Below, piece by piece: positions 1 through 7,819 of a stretch of DNA of 64,000 nt. How positions within the stretch are numbered: position 1 is the stretch's first letter; each line of letters begins with the position of its first letter. The notes under the pieces were generated by a model, which was not told where the DNA came from, did no database searches, and saw only the letters and a program-made list of their open reading frames with translations. The translations under genes were made by a program, and so were the position numbers. The stretch comes from Cellvibrio sp. UBA7671 (GTDB taxonomy: Bacteria > Pseudomonadota > Gammaproteobacteria > Pseudomonadales > Cellvibrionaceae): positions 434,001-498,000 of the forward strand of contig DLHJ01000019.1 of NCBI GenBank assembly GCA_002483145.1. The letters run 5' to 3'.

Positions 1-921
1 GTGGTTGCTATAGGCTCGCCCTTCGGGCTGGATTACTCCGCGAGTGCAGGTATTGTCAGTGCCATTGGTCGCAGCATTCCTTCGGCACATAGTGAAAGTA
101 ATTATGTGCCATTCATCCAGACGGACGTTGCCATCAACCCCGGCAATTCCGGTGGGCCTTTGTTCAATATGAACGGCGAGGTGGTAGGTATTAACTCACA
201 GATCTACTCGCCTAGCGGTGGTTCTGTCGGCCTTTCGTTTGCAATCCCGTCATCATTAGCTGTCGATGTGGTCGCCCAATTAAAAGAAAAAGGTCGTGTA
301 GATCGTGGTTGGCTCGGGGTGATGATTCAGGATGTGGATAAGGATTTGGCCAGTTCGCTCGGTATGGATAAGCCCATGGGTGCTTTGATCAATGAAGTCG
401 ATAGCGAGGGACCAGCTGCGAAATCGGGTTTGAAGGCGGGCGATTTAATTATCAAATTCAATGGCAATGCGGTACATAATTCCAGTGATTTGCCCTCTCT
501 CGTGGGGCGTACTGCGCCTAAATCCAAGGTGCCGGTGGTCATTATGCGCAAAGGTAAAGAGCAGACAATTAATGTCACCGTGGGTATATTGCCGGTATCG
601 CCTGCAGAAGCAGCGGTGCGTCCAGCTTCGGTCCCTTTGCAAAACTCGGCAGATGTACTTGGGTTGGTTGTCAGCCCTCTGGAGCAAAGCCAGCGTGGTG
701 GTGCTGAGGCGGGTGTAGTCGTGCGCGATGTCAAACCCGGTAGCCCGGCAGCTGAAGCAGGTTTGCAGGCGGGTGATGTGATTACCCAACTGGCTTTCAG
801 TGAGATTAAATCTACTGACGATTACGCCAGGATAGTCAAGACGCTTCCTAAAAATGAACCCAAGGCAATCCGGTTCTATCGCCAAAACCGCCCAGTCTTC
901 AGGTCAGTGATAGTCAAATAA
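1..921 (+). CDS. mucD: Periplasmic Do-family serine protease MucD/DegP, 5'-truncated by the window edge
   Basis: C-terminal 306 residues of a trypsin-like HtrA protease of the envelope stress response. The first base falls inside the gene: the GTG at base 1 is an internal valine of the V-A-I-G-S-P-F-G strand, so the signal peptide and the His and Asp of the triad lie upstream. The nucleophile is the Ser of GNSGGP at fragment residue 50. Two PDZ domains follow, roughly residues 95-185 and 220-300, the usual Do layout. In pseudomonads mucD directly precedes lepA; here about 5 kb of xylanase genes separate them. A 9-bp inverted repeat follows the stop. Family assignment is firm; MucD rather than another Do paralogue rests on gene order. 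Confidence 0.93.
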   Translation: MVAIGSPFGLDYSASAGIVSAIGRSIPSAHSESNYVPFIQTDVAINPGNSGGPLFNMNGEVVGINSQIYSPSGGSVGLSFAIPSSLAVDVVAQLKEKGRVDRGWLGVMIQDVDKDLASSLGMDKPMGALINEVDSEGPAAKSGLKAGDLIIKFNGNAVHNSSDLPSLVGRTAPKSKVPVVIMRKGKEQTINVTVGILPVSPAEAAVRPASVPLQNSADVLGLVVSPLEQSQRGGAEAGVVVRDVKPGSPAAEAGLQAGDVITQLAFSEIKSTDDYARIVKTLPKNEPKAIRFYRQNRPVFRSVIVK

Positions 922-981
922 TGGTTAGTTGCTTCAACCTTATTTTTTCAGCGGGTTGATCAATACCTCTGCAATAGTTCT

Positions 982-1013
982 CCCTGACAGCTCCGTTTTA
1001 CGAACTGTCAGGG
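982..1013 (+). terminator. Putative terminator after mucD
   Basis: CCCTGACAG (982-990) pairs perfectly with CTGTCAGGG (1005-1013) across a 14-nt loop, followed by the weak T-rich tract TGTTTCT. It is placed to separate mucD from the xylanase cassette. Confidence 0.6.
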
Positions 1014-1130
1014 TGTTTCTAAAATACCATCGTATGGGAACAAAAATACGGTAGGTGTTACTTTCCAGGTAACCTATTTTCTCATTGATTATGTTTATAT
1101 AGTTTATTTGACTATATGCTTATGGTTTTA

Positions 1131-1159
1131 TTGACAATAAATAGTCTCGACGGTATACA
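1131..1159 (+). promoter_or_regulatory. Candidate sigma70 promoter of the first xylanase gene
   Basis: TTGACA (1131-1136), a 17-bp spacer and TATACA (1154-1159). Transcription starting near 1166 would give a leader of about 148 nt, almost the same as that predicted for the second xylanase (about 150 nt). This agreement supports both promoters. Confidence 0.55.
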
Positions 1160-1172
1160 TGTATACATCGAG
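1146..1172. promoter_or_regulatory. Palindromic operator candidate over the -10 box
   Basis: GTATACATGTATAC (1153-1166) is a perfect 14-bp palindrome covering the predicted -10 element and start point. Outer arms CTCGA (1146-1150) and TCGAG (1168-1172) extend the dyad with one unpaired base. The position suits a repressor. No equivalent dyad was found at the second xylanase promoter. Confidence 0.4.
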
Positions 1173-1223
1173 CACCGGGTGGTTTTAACAATAACAGCAA
1201 GCCTGTTTGGTTCTCGATATACA

Positions 1224-1242
1224 CCTGTCCGCAACAGACAGG
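1224..1242 (+). promoter_or_regulatory. Leader hairpin, first xylanase mRNA
   Basis: CCTGTC (1224-1229) pairs with GACAGG (1237-1242). The matching 19-nt element before the second xylanase has a T-A pair where this has C-G, a compensatory change. It ends 72 nt before the ATG, against 69 nt at the other locus. Downstream, GGTGGTATTGGTTG (1274-1287) is identical in both leaders. Confidence 0.5.
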
Positions 1243-1313
1243 ATCAACCTTGCAACAGTCCTCATCCTCTATGGGTGGTATTGGTTGAGAGGCTCAAAAA
1301 CGAGAGACTAATA

Positions 1314-2363
1314 ATGAAAATCACTGGCAAAAAAATCCTGACTTCACTAATCGGTGCTGCAGCCTTGTGTGTAACTGCAGTAAGTGCGCAAACCTTGAGT
1401 TCAAATTCTACCGGTACCAACAACGGTTTTTACTATACCTTTTGGAAAGATTCTGGCAGTGCCTCTATGACCTTACAGGCTGGCGGACGCTACACCTCGC
1501 AGTGGACCAGCAACACTAATAACTGGGTCGGTGGTAAAGGGTGGAATCCGGGTACCAGTTCGCGCGTGGTCAGCTACTCCGGTAATTACGGTGTCAGCAA
1601 CTCACAAAACTCCTATCTGGCATTTTATGGGTGGACCAGAAATCCGCTGATCGAGTATTACATCATTGAAAGCTACGGTTCATACAATCCGGCTTCCTGC
1701 TCGGGCGGTACTGACTACGGCAGTTTCACCAGCGATGGTGCTACCTACAATGTGCGGCGCTGTCTGCGCACCCAACAGCCTTCTATTGATGGCACGCAAA
1801 CCTTCTACCAATACTTCAGCGTGAGAAATCCGAAGAAAGGTTTTGGTAACATCTCCGGCACTATCACCTTTGCTAACCACGCCAACTTCTGGGCGAGCAA
1901 GGGTTTGAATCTGGGTAACCACGACTATCAAGTGTTGGCGACCGAAGGTTATCAAAGCACCGGCAGTTCTGATATCACCGTAAGTGCCGGTACCAGCGGT
2001 GGCAGCTCCAGCTCGGCACCGTCTGGTAGCAAGACGATTGTTGTGCGCGCCCGCGGTGCGGCCGGTGGTGAAAGCATCAGCTTGAAGGTGAACAACACTG
2101 TGGTGCAAACCTGGACCTTGTCTACCACTATGACCAATTACACAGCGACTACCAGCCTGTCGGGCGGTTCGCTGGTGGAATACACCAACGATTCCGGTAG
2201 CCGCGATGTGCAAGTGGATTACATCAGTGTGAACGGCAGCGTTCGTCAATCGGAAGCGCAAAGCTACAACACCGGGGTTTACCAAAACGGTGCTTGTGGT
2301 GGTGGCAATGGCCTGAGCGAGTGGATGCACTGCAACGGCGCCATCGGTTACGGTAATCTGTAA
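1314..2363 (+). CDS. Secreted endo-1,4-beta-xylanase, GH11 with C-terminal CBM60
   Basis: 349 aa. Cleaves internal beta-1,4 bonds of xylan outside the cell. The ATG at 1314 is chosen because it follows a GAGAG ribosome site and starts a clean Sec signal peptide (about residues 1-26, ending VSAQ). The GH11 jelly roll spans about 27-224. The nucleophile is Glu114 in PLIEYY and the acid/base is Glu211 in ATEGYQS. A Gly/Ser linker (226-239) leads to a domain (about 240-349) resembling CBM60, a calcium-dependent xylan-binding family, containing SGSRDVQVDYI and two cysteines near the end. A strong hairpin follows the stop, then the HEAT-like gene at 2482. A second enzyme, about 90% identical in the catalytic domain by eye, lies at 3829. 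GH11 is certain; CBM60 is a confident recollection, not a search result. Confidence 0.95.
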   Translation: MKITGKKILTSLIGAAALCVTAVSAQTLSSNSTGTNNGFYYTFWKDSGSASMTLQAGGRYTSQWTSNTNNWVGGKGWNPGTSSRVVSYSGNYGVSNSQNSYLAFYGWTRNPLIEYYIIESYGSYNPASCSGGTDYGSFTSDGATYNVRRCLRTQQPSIDGTQTFYQYFSVRNPKKGFGNISGTITFANHANFWASKGLNLGNHDYQVLATEGYQSTGSSDITVSAGTSGGSSSSAPSGSKTIVVRARGAAGGESISLKVNNTVVQTWTLSTTMTNYTATTSLSGGSLVEYTNDSGSRDVQVDYISVNGSVRQSEAQSYNTGVYQNGACGGGNGLSEWMHCNGAIGYGNL

Positions 2364-2391
2364 GCCTTAGTGCGATTGAACTGCAATGTGA

Positions 2392-2422
2392 AACAAAGGG
2401 GCAGATTATCTGCCCCTTTGTT
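2392..2422 (+). terminator. Intercistronic hairpin after the first xylanase
   Basis: A 14-bp stem (2392-2405 with 2409-2422) containing GGGGCAGA and TCTGCCCC around a 3-nt loop. The downstream T tract is short. It may partly terminate transcription or protect the xylanase mRNA 3' end, lowering expression of the downstream gene. The second cassette has a terminator at the same place. Confidence 0.65.
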
Positions 2423-2481
2423 CATCAAATTAATTACTCTAACAATAACAATAAAACCAAACACAACGAGGGATATTGAAG

Positions 2482-3435
2482 ATGAGTATCCAACCTGATT
2501 TCAAAAAACATCTGTTATTGCCCGCACTGATCGGGGCCGCTATTACCTACGGTGCTCTCTCCTTACTTGACGATGAATCGCTCCAGCGCGAACAGATTAG
2601 CGCCCTTGAAAGCCGGATTCTGGATTTGGAGTTGTTATTGGCGCAAAAAGAAGAAGAGCTGACCGATGCGCGCTTTTTTTCCGCAGGCGTATTTGGTGTA
2701 GCTGACGCATCTGCGCTATCCGGATCTGGTGCGACCAACCATCAGAAGCCTGCTGCAGCGGCCAACGTGCTGCCTGACCAGGCCGGCAGCGAGCAGACGA
2801 GTGACACGGCAAGCTTGGATAGCCAGCAGCTAATAAAAGATTTGGGCACCCTCTCTGACCGCGACCCGCGCTCGTTTTCCGAAAAAGCCAATGCCCTGCT
2901 GGCGGGTAATGCGGGTATAGAAGGCGTCGCTATTGTCAGCAAAAGTGTGTTTGATCTGGCGGAGAATCCTGAAGTTCTGCCTGACTATGAATTGGAATCG
3001 CTCTACCAGAGCCAGTCCAACCCGGATCTGCAACGGGTTATCGCCCAGGTGATGTCGACGCGCGGCGATAACCGGTTGCTTGAAAAGCAAATCACCAAAG
3101 CACAGGCCAGCTTGAGCAGTGATAACCCGTCCATACGCCAGCAAGCGCTGGTCGAGCTGGGTAAAACACGTTACGCCAGTGCCGCCAGTGCAATCGCACC
3201 GCTGCTGCAGGACAGCGACACCAACGTAAAACTGGATGCCTTATTAGCACTGCGCGCAACCGGCAACCAAAGCCATGTCCGGTTGGCTGAAACGCTAGTC
3301 AGTCACCCTGATCCGGCGGTGAGTTGGTTGGCAAAAGATGTTGTCAATAGTCTGCAAAACCTGAGTGAGCGGGCGCGCACCCAATTGGCCAGCACAGATA
3401 TTGTCGCTGAATTACCGGTAATAGCAGCGCCATAG
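2482..3435 (+). CDS. Membrane-anchored coiled-coil/HEAT-repeat-like protein paired with the first xylanase
   Basis: 317 aa, no named family recognised. ATG at 2482 follows GAGGGA with 8-nt spacing; a TTG two codons earlier is less likely. Residues 10-29 form one hydrophobic segment with a short basic start, so a signal anchor leaving the rest in the periplasm is likely. Residues about 34-62 form a charged, leucine-rich helix of coiled-coil type, then an Ala/Ser/Gln-rich linker to about 115. The rest is alpha-helical with repeat character near the end (SIRQQALVELG and NVKLDALLALRATG), resembling HEAT repeats. A paralogue follows the second xylanase, about 60% identical over the C-terminal half by eye. 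Co-duplication suggests a role tied to the enzyme, such as folding or export; this is inference. Confidence 0.8.
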   Translation: MSIQPDFKKHLLLPALIGAAITYGALSLLDDESLQREQISALESRILDLELLLAQKEEELTDARFFSAGVFGVADASALSGSGATNHQKPAAAANVLPDQAGSEQTSDTASLDSQQLIKDLGTLSDRDPRSFSEKANALLAGNAGIEGVAIVSKSVFDLAENPEVLPDYELESLYQSQSNPDLQRVIAQVMSTRGDNRLLEKQITKAQASLSSDNPSIRQQALVELGKTRYASAASAIAPLLQDSDTNVKLDALLALRATGNQSHVRLAETLVSHPDPAVSWLAKDVVNSLQNLSERARTQLASTDIVAELPVIAAP

Positions 3436-3643
3436 CTCTAGTTTGGCTTCTAATGAAATTAATCGTTTACTAATAAAATGATGGCGCATTTTTCATCTCA
3501 ATGTAGCTCGGATAACCGTAGTATTGATGCGAAAATGCACTCAATCCAGAAGCAAAAATTGTTAAAAAAGGGAACCTTTTAACATTTATTGTTAATAAGA
3601 CCATAAGCATATGGTTATTAAGACCATAATATATATGGTTTAT

Positions 3644-3672
3644 TTGACAATAAGACAATATCACAATAAATA
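3644..3672 (+). promoter_or_regulatory. Candidate sigma70 promoter of the second xylanase gene
   Basis: TTGACA (3644-3649), 17-bp spacer, TAAATA (3667-3672). The sequence around its -35 box nearly matches 1096-1116 at the other locus (about 19 of 21 bases). Predicted leader about 150 nt. Confidence 0.5.
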
Positions 3673-3741
3673 GGCACTTATCGCGGTGGCCAAGCCGGTT
3701 CATACCTATAAACAGCAACGCAGTATGGCCCCCGATAAACG

Positions 3742-3760
3742 CCTGTTCGCAATGAACAGG
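3742..3760 (+). promoter_or_regulatory. Leader hairpin, second xylanase mRNA
   Basis: CCTGTTC (3742-3748), loop GCAAT, GAACAGG (3754-3760): a perfect 7-bp stem in the same 19-nt frame as the hairpin at 1224-1242, with one compensatory pair change and one mismatch restored to C-G. The shared GGTGGTATTGGTTG block is at 3790-3803. Confidence 0.5.
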
Positions 3761-3828
3761 GTAAGTCCCAACAGCCCCTCCTCCTCTACGGTGGTATTGG
3801 TTGGGTGGCTATATCCTGGAGTCTAATA

Positions 3829-4896
3829 ATGAAACTAGTTATCAACAGCAAGCATGTAATTTCATCCTTTATCTGCGCAGCAGCGCTTTGTGCAACAACC
3901 GTTAGCGCGCAGACCTTAACGTCCAACTCGACCGGTACCAATAACGGCTTTTACTACAGCTTTTGGAAAGATTCAGGCAGCGCATCCATGACCTTGCATT
4001 CCGGTGGTCGTTACGCGTCCCAATGGACCAACAACACCAATAACTGGGTGGGCGGCAAAGGCTGGAATCCTGGCAGCAGCTCAAAAGTCGTCAACTATTC
4101 GGGTTACTACGGCGTAAGCAACAGCCAAAACTCCTACCTGGCACTTTATGGTTGGACCAGAAGCCCGCTGATTGAATACTACGTAATCGAAAGCTACGGT
4201 TCTTACAACCCGGCTTCGTGCTCTGGTGGTACTGACTACGGCAGCTTCACCAGCGATGGTGCTACTTATAATGTGCGTCGTTGCCTGCGCACCCAACAGC
4301 CCTCGATTGATGGCACCCAAACGTTTTATCAATACTTCAGCGTGAGAAATCCTAAAAAAGGTTTCGGCAATATTTCCGGCACCATCACCTTTGCTAACCA
4401 CGTTAACTTCTGGAGAAGCAAAGGCCTGAATTTGGGTAATCACAACTACATGGTATTGGCGACTGAGGGCTATCAAAGTAACGGCAATTCTGACATCACT
4501 GTCGGTGAAGGTGCCGGTAATGGTGGTGGGGGCGGCAGCTCAAGTTCAGCATCCGGCGGGAACAAAACTATTGTAGTGCGCGCCAGAGGGACAACCGGCC
4601 AGGAACAAATCCGCTTGAAAGTGAACAACACCACTGTGCAAACCTGGACTTTGTCTACCGGTATGAACAACTACACGGCGACGACCAATTTGTCGGGTGG
4701 TTCGCTGGTTGAATACTTCAACGATTCCGGCAGTCGCGATGTGCAGGTGGATTACATCAGTGTGAATGGCAGCGTGCGTCAGTCAGAAGCGCAAACTTAC
4801 AACACCGGTGTTTACCAAAACAACGCCTGTGGCGGTGGCAATGGCGGCAGTGAATGGCTGCATTGCAATGGTGCTATTGGTTACGGCAATCTGTAA
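3829..4896 (+). CDS. Secreted endo-1,4-beta-xylanase, GH11 with C-terminal CBM60, second copy
   Basis: 355 aa paralogue of the enzyme at 1314. The ATG at 3829 follows GGAG and begins a signal peptide (about 1-28); an in-frame GTG at 3805 would add eight residues and spoil it. Catalytic glutamates are Glu116 (PLIEYY) and Glu213 (ATEGYQS). The linker (about 226-246) is longer and glycine-rich, then a CBM60-like domain. A stretch of 72 residues in the catalytic domain, from I-E-S-Y-G-S to F-A-N-H, is identical to the other copy although the DNA differs at about two dozen synonymous sites. That argues for an old duplication under strong purifying selection rather than recent conversion. A terminator follows, then the second HEAT-like gene. 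Confidence 0.95.
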   Translation: MKLVINSKHVISSFICAAALCATTVSAQTLTSNSTGTNNGFYYSFWKDSGSASMTLHSGGRYASQWTNNTNNWVGGKGWNPGSSSKVVNYSGYYGVSNSQNSYLALYGWTRSPLIEYYVIESYGSYNPASCSGGTDYGSFTSDGATYNVRRCLRTQQPSIDGTQTFYQYFSVRNPKKGFGNISGTITFANHVNFWRSKGLNLGNHNYMVLATEGYQSNGNSDITVGEGAGNGGGGGSSSSASGGNKTIVVRARGTTGQEQIRLKVNNTTVQTWTLSTGMNNYTATTNLSGGSLVEYFNDSGSRDVQVDYISVNGSVRQSEAQTYNTGVYQNNACGGGNGGSEWLHCNGAIGYGNL

Positions 4897-4914
4897 GTCT
4901 TAAGTTGCACAACC

Positions 4915-4942
4915 AAGGGGCGGGATTTCCTGCCCCTTTTTT
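4915..4942 (+). terminator. Rho-independent terminator after the second xylanase
   Basis: AAGGGGC (4915-4921) pairs with GCCCCTT (4932-4938), with the run of six T at 4937-4942. It sits between the xylanase and the HEAT-like gene, as in the first cassette. Confidence 0.75.
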
Positions 4943-4991
4943 AATCGACATATTTTAAACGATACCGACAAAATAATAACGAGAGATATGA

Positions 4992-5804
4992 ATGAGTAAT
5001 CCCCGCTACTCCAACAAACATCTGTTACTGGCTGCATTTATCGGCGCGACGGTGAGTTATGGCGTGCTCAATATCTTGTTGGATGGCAGCGCACAGCGCG
5101 AAAAAATTATTGCACTTGAACATAAAGTTCACGCACTGGAATCGACACAGAAACCAGTAACTTTACCAGCCGATAAAACCGCGCCCCAGGCGTTGGATAT
5201 TGAGCAGATTCGCAAAGATTTGAGCACACGTTTTATTGGTGACCCGCGCAGCTTTGGGGAAAAACTGCGCGACTTTGTAGCAGAAAACACCCATCCACAA
5301 ACCATCGCAATTGCCTGTAAAGTCGTTGCCGATCTGGCTGAGAACCCGGATACCCTGACAAACCAGGAACTGGATTCACTCTATCGCAACCAAACCAATC
5401 CAGAATTAAAACGCGTGCTTGCACAGGTACTGTCGCTGCGCGGTGATAACAATTTGATGCACATGTTAGTCGCCGAAGCCCAGCCAGGTTTGCGCAGTAC
5501 CAACCCCGCGGTGCGCCGCCAGACACTGAACGATCTGGCCAAAACCCACTATGCCGGTGCCGCCGCTGCGATTGTGCCACTGGTACAAGACAGTGATACC
5601 AGTGTAATTCTGGATGCGCTGCTCGCCCTGCGCGCTACCGGTAACGAAAGTCATATCCCCTCTGCAGAAAATCTGTTGAGCCATCCGGATCAATCAGTCA
5701 GCTGGCTCGCCAATGATGTGATTAACCATTTGCAAAATCTGAGTACCAAGGCGCGCACCAAACTCACCAGCGCTGATGTTGCGGCGGAATTGCCGCCATT
5801 GTGA
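4992..5804 (+). CDS. Membrane-anchored coiled-coil/HEAT-repeat-like protein paired with the second xylanase
   Basis: 270 aa paralogue of the product at 2482. ATG at 4992 follows a GAGAG ribosome site. Layout is the same: short basic start, one hydrophobic anchor (about 9-30), a helix with heptad leucines (QREKIIALEHKVHALE), a linker much shorter than in the other copy, then helical repeats including VILDALLALRATGNESH. The missing 47 residues come mostly from the low-complexity linker, which suggests a flexible spacer holding the repeat domain off the inner membrane. No catalytic motif is visible. Function unknown; pairing with a xylanase is the only clue. Confidence 0.8.
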   Translation: MSNPRYSNKHLLLAAFIGATVSYGVLNILLDGSAQREKIIALEHKVHALESTQKPVTLPADKTAPQALDIEQIRKDLSTRFIGDPRSFGEKLRDFVAENTHPQTIAIACKVVADLAENPDTLTNQELDSLYRNQTNPELKRVLAQVLSLRGDNNLMHMLVAEAQPGLRSTNPAVRRQTLNDLAKTHYAGAAAAIVPLVQDSDTSVILDALLALRATGNESHIPSAENLLSHPDQSVSWLANDVINHLQNLSTKARTKLTSADVAAELPPL

Positions 5805-5811
5805 AGCGTGG

Positions 5812-5861
5812 GTAGGCTGAAGTTGGTTAGTCGTAGGCTGAAGTCGGTTAGTCGTAGGCTG
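5812..5861 (+). repeat. 21-bp tandem repeat, about 2.4 copies
   Basis: Units at 5812-5832 and 5833-5853 (GTAGGCTGAAGT, T or C, GGTTAGTC) differ at one base; a partial third unit is at 5854-5861. It lies between the insert and lepA, 8 bp after the stop of the second HEAT-like gene. Confidence 0.85.
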
Positions 5862-5969
5862 CAGGGTGTGCTCATGGCATGCCCCTACCAAATAGGCTAG
5901 AATGCCGCCCACTATTTCCGCCCCCCATTCCGGGGACAAATTCCAACTTCATAAAGTAGTTAAGCGCCT

Positions 5970-7769
5970 GTGACTGACCTGAGCCATATCCGTAACTTTT
6001 CCATTATTGCCCACATTGACCACGGTAAATCCACCATCGCCGACCGCTTCATCCAGATGTGCGGTGGTCTGAGTGACCGTGAAATGGAAGCGCAAGTGCT
6101 TGATTCCATGGATTTGGAGCGTGAAAGGGGCATCACCATCAAAGCCCACAGCGTGACGCTTTACTACAATGCGCGCGATGGCAAAACCTACCAGCTTAAC
6201 TTTATTGATACCCCCGGCCATGTGGACTTCACCTATGAAGTATCCCGCTCGCTGGCTGCCTGTGAAGGTGCGTTGCTGGTTGTCGATGCGGGGCAGGGCG
6301 TAGAGGCACAGTCAGTTGCCAACTGCTACACCGCGATTGAGCAGGGCCTGGAGGTAATTCCGGTTTTGAACAAGATGGACCTGCCGCAGGCAGAGCCAGA
6401 CCGCGTTGCACAGGAAATCGAAGACATTATCGGTATCGACGCCACCGAAGCCGTGCGCTGTTCCGCCAAGTCCGGCTTGGGCATGGAAGATGTATTGGAA
6501 GAGCTGGTGCGCCTGGTTCCGCCACCCGTAGGCGATGTTGATGCACCGCTGCAAGCGCTAATTATCGATTCCTGGTTCGACAACTATCTCGGCGTTGTCT
6601 CGCTGGTGCGCGTAAAGCAGGGCACACTGCGCTTGAAAGACAAGATCATCACCAAAACCATCGGCAAAGCGCAAATTGTTGACGGTGTGGGTGTATTTAG
6701 CCCCAAGCCCACCCAGTTAAAAGAACTCAAGGCCGGTGAAGTAGGCTTTGTGGTCGCTGGTATCAAAGACATTCATGGCGCACCTGTAGGCGATACCATC
6801 ACTCATGCGCAAACTCCTGACGTTGAAGCGCTGGAAGGTTTCCAGAAGATCAAGCCGCAGGTTTACGCCGGTATGTTCCCCATCAGCTCCGACGACTTCG
6901 AGGACTTCCGCGAAGCCTTGGCCAAGCTGACATTGAACGATGCTTCCTTGTTCTACGAACCCGAAAGTTCAGATGCGCTGGGTTTCGGCTTCCGCGTCGG
7001 TTTCCTTGGCATGCTGCACATGGAGATCATCCAGGAGCGTTTGGAGCGTGAATACGATCTCGACCTGATCACTACGGCTCCAACAGTAGTGTTTGAGGTA
7101 GTCAAGCGCGGCGGTGAAGTTATCTATGTTGATAACCCGTCCAAATTACCTGACCCTGGCTCGATCGAGGAAATGCGCGAGCCGATCGTTGAGGCCAATA
7201 TCCTTGTGCCGCAAGAACACTTGGGTAACGTCATTACCCTGTGTATCGAAAAGCGCGGCGTGCAAAAAGATTTGCAGTTCACCGGTTCGCAAGTGCGTGT
7301 GCGCTATGAGTTGCCGATGAATGAAGTGGTTACTGATTTCTTTGACCGGTTAAAGTCAGTTAGCCGCGGTTATGCATCGCTGGATTACAGTTTTACCCGC
7401 TTCCAAGCTGCAAGTCTGGTTCGTTTGGATGTGTTGATCAACAGTGAAAAAGTGGATGCCTTGGCGATTATTGTGCATCGCGATAAAGCGCACGGTATGG
7501 GTCGCTCGCTCACTGAAAAAATGAAAGAGCTGATTCCTCGGCAGATGTATGACGTTGCAATCCAGGCCGCTATTGGTGGACAAATCGTTGCGCGTTCAAC
7601 TGTAAAAGCATTGCGTAAAGATGTAACAGCCAAATGTTACGGTGGCGATGCAACCCGTAAGAAAAAGCTGTTGGAAAAACAAAAAGCTGGTAAGAAACGC
7701 ATGAAGCAAGTGGGCAGTGTTGAAATTCCACAAGCTGCGTTCTTTGCCGTACTGAAAATCGATAGCTAG
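5970..7769 (+). CDS. lepA: Elongation factor 4 (LepA), ribosomal back-translocase GTPase
   Basis: 599 aa, normal length. Ribosome-binding GTPase acting during initiation or after mistranslocation. GTG start at 5970. G1 is AHIDHGKST (residues 14-22), G3 is DTPGH (80-84), G4 is NKMD (134-137); EF-G-like domains and the LepA-specific basic C-terminus (about 480-599) follow. It opens the conserved block lepA-lepB-DUF4845-rnc-era-recO. Confidence 0.98.
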   Translation: MTDLSHIRNFSIIAHIDHGKSTIADRFIQMCGGLSDREMEAQVLDSMDLERERGITIKAHSVTLYYNARDGKTYQLNFIDTPGHVDFTYEVSRSLAACEGALLVVDAGQGVEAQSVANCYTAIEQGLEVIPVLNKMDLPQAEPDRVAQEIEDIIGIDATEAVRCSAKSGLGMEDVLEELVRLVPPPVGDVDAPLQALIIDSWFDNYLGVVSLVRVKQGTLRLKDKIITKTIGKAQIVDGVGVFSPKPTQLKELKAGEVGFVVAGIKDIHGAPVGDTITHAQTPDVEALEGFQKIKPQVYAGMFPISSDDFEDFREALAKLTLNDASLFYEPESSDALGFGFRVGFLGMLHMEIIQERLEREYDLDLITTAPTVVFEVVKRGGEVIYVDNPSKLPDPGSIEEMREPIVEANILVPQEHLGNVITLCIEKRGVQKDLQFTGSQVRVRYELPMNEVVTDFFDRLKSVSRGYASLDYSFTRFQAASLVRLDVLINSEKVDALAIIVHRDKAHGMGRSLTEKMKELIPRQMYDVAIQAAIGGQIVARSTVKALRKDVTAKCYGGDATRKKKLLEKQKAGKKRMKQVGSVEIPQAAFFAVLKIDS

Positions 7770-7819
7770 TTAACATAGATAATAGTAATCGCAGACAAAT
7801 AACCCACTAAGGAAACTTG

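Larger units (their letters stand above)
922..1313 (+). other. Intergenic region and 5' leader of the first xylanase gene
   Basis: No gene is supported here. It holds the mucD terminator-like hairpin (982-1013), an AT-rich stretch with a sigma70-type promoter (1131-1159), a 14-bp palindrome over the -10 element (1153-1166), and a leader of about 148 nt whose second half resembles the leader of the second xylanase gene. An open frame from 1116 enters the xylanase, but its first 66 codons have no signal peptide and match nothing at the second locus, so they are treated as untranslated. Confidence 0.75.
3436..3828 (+). other. Intergenic region and 5' leader of the second xylanase gene
   Basis: No gene supported. 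Contains AT-rich inverted repeats with ACCATA and TATGGT arms (about 3599-3640), a promoter (3644-3672) and a leader related to that of the first xylanase. The bottom strand around 3584-3610 carries an inverted copy, about 25 of 27 bases identical, of the element at 1114-1141 upstream of the first xylanase. Confidence 0.7.

Noticed and set aside
1116-1313. Upstream extension of the first xylanase ORF
   Set aside because: The 66 extra codons lack a signal peptide and protein-like composition, and the matching upstream DNA of the second copy is not open in that frame. The ATG at 1314 with a ribosome site and clean signal peptide is preferred.
3742-3760. Possible LexA/SOS box (CTGT...ACAG) in the second xylanase leader
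   Set aside because: Spacing between CTGT and ACAG is 9 rather than 8, and the other copy keeps pairing with changed sequence, which fits an RNA hairpin better.
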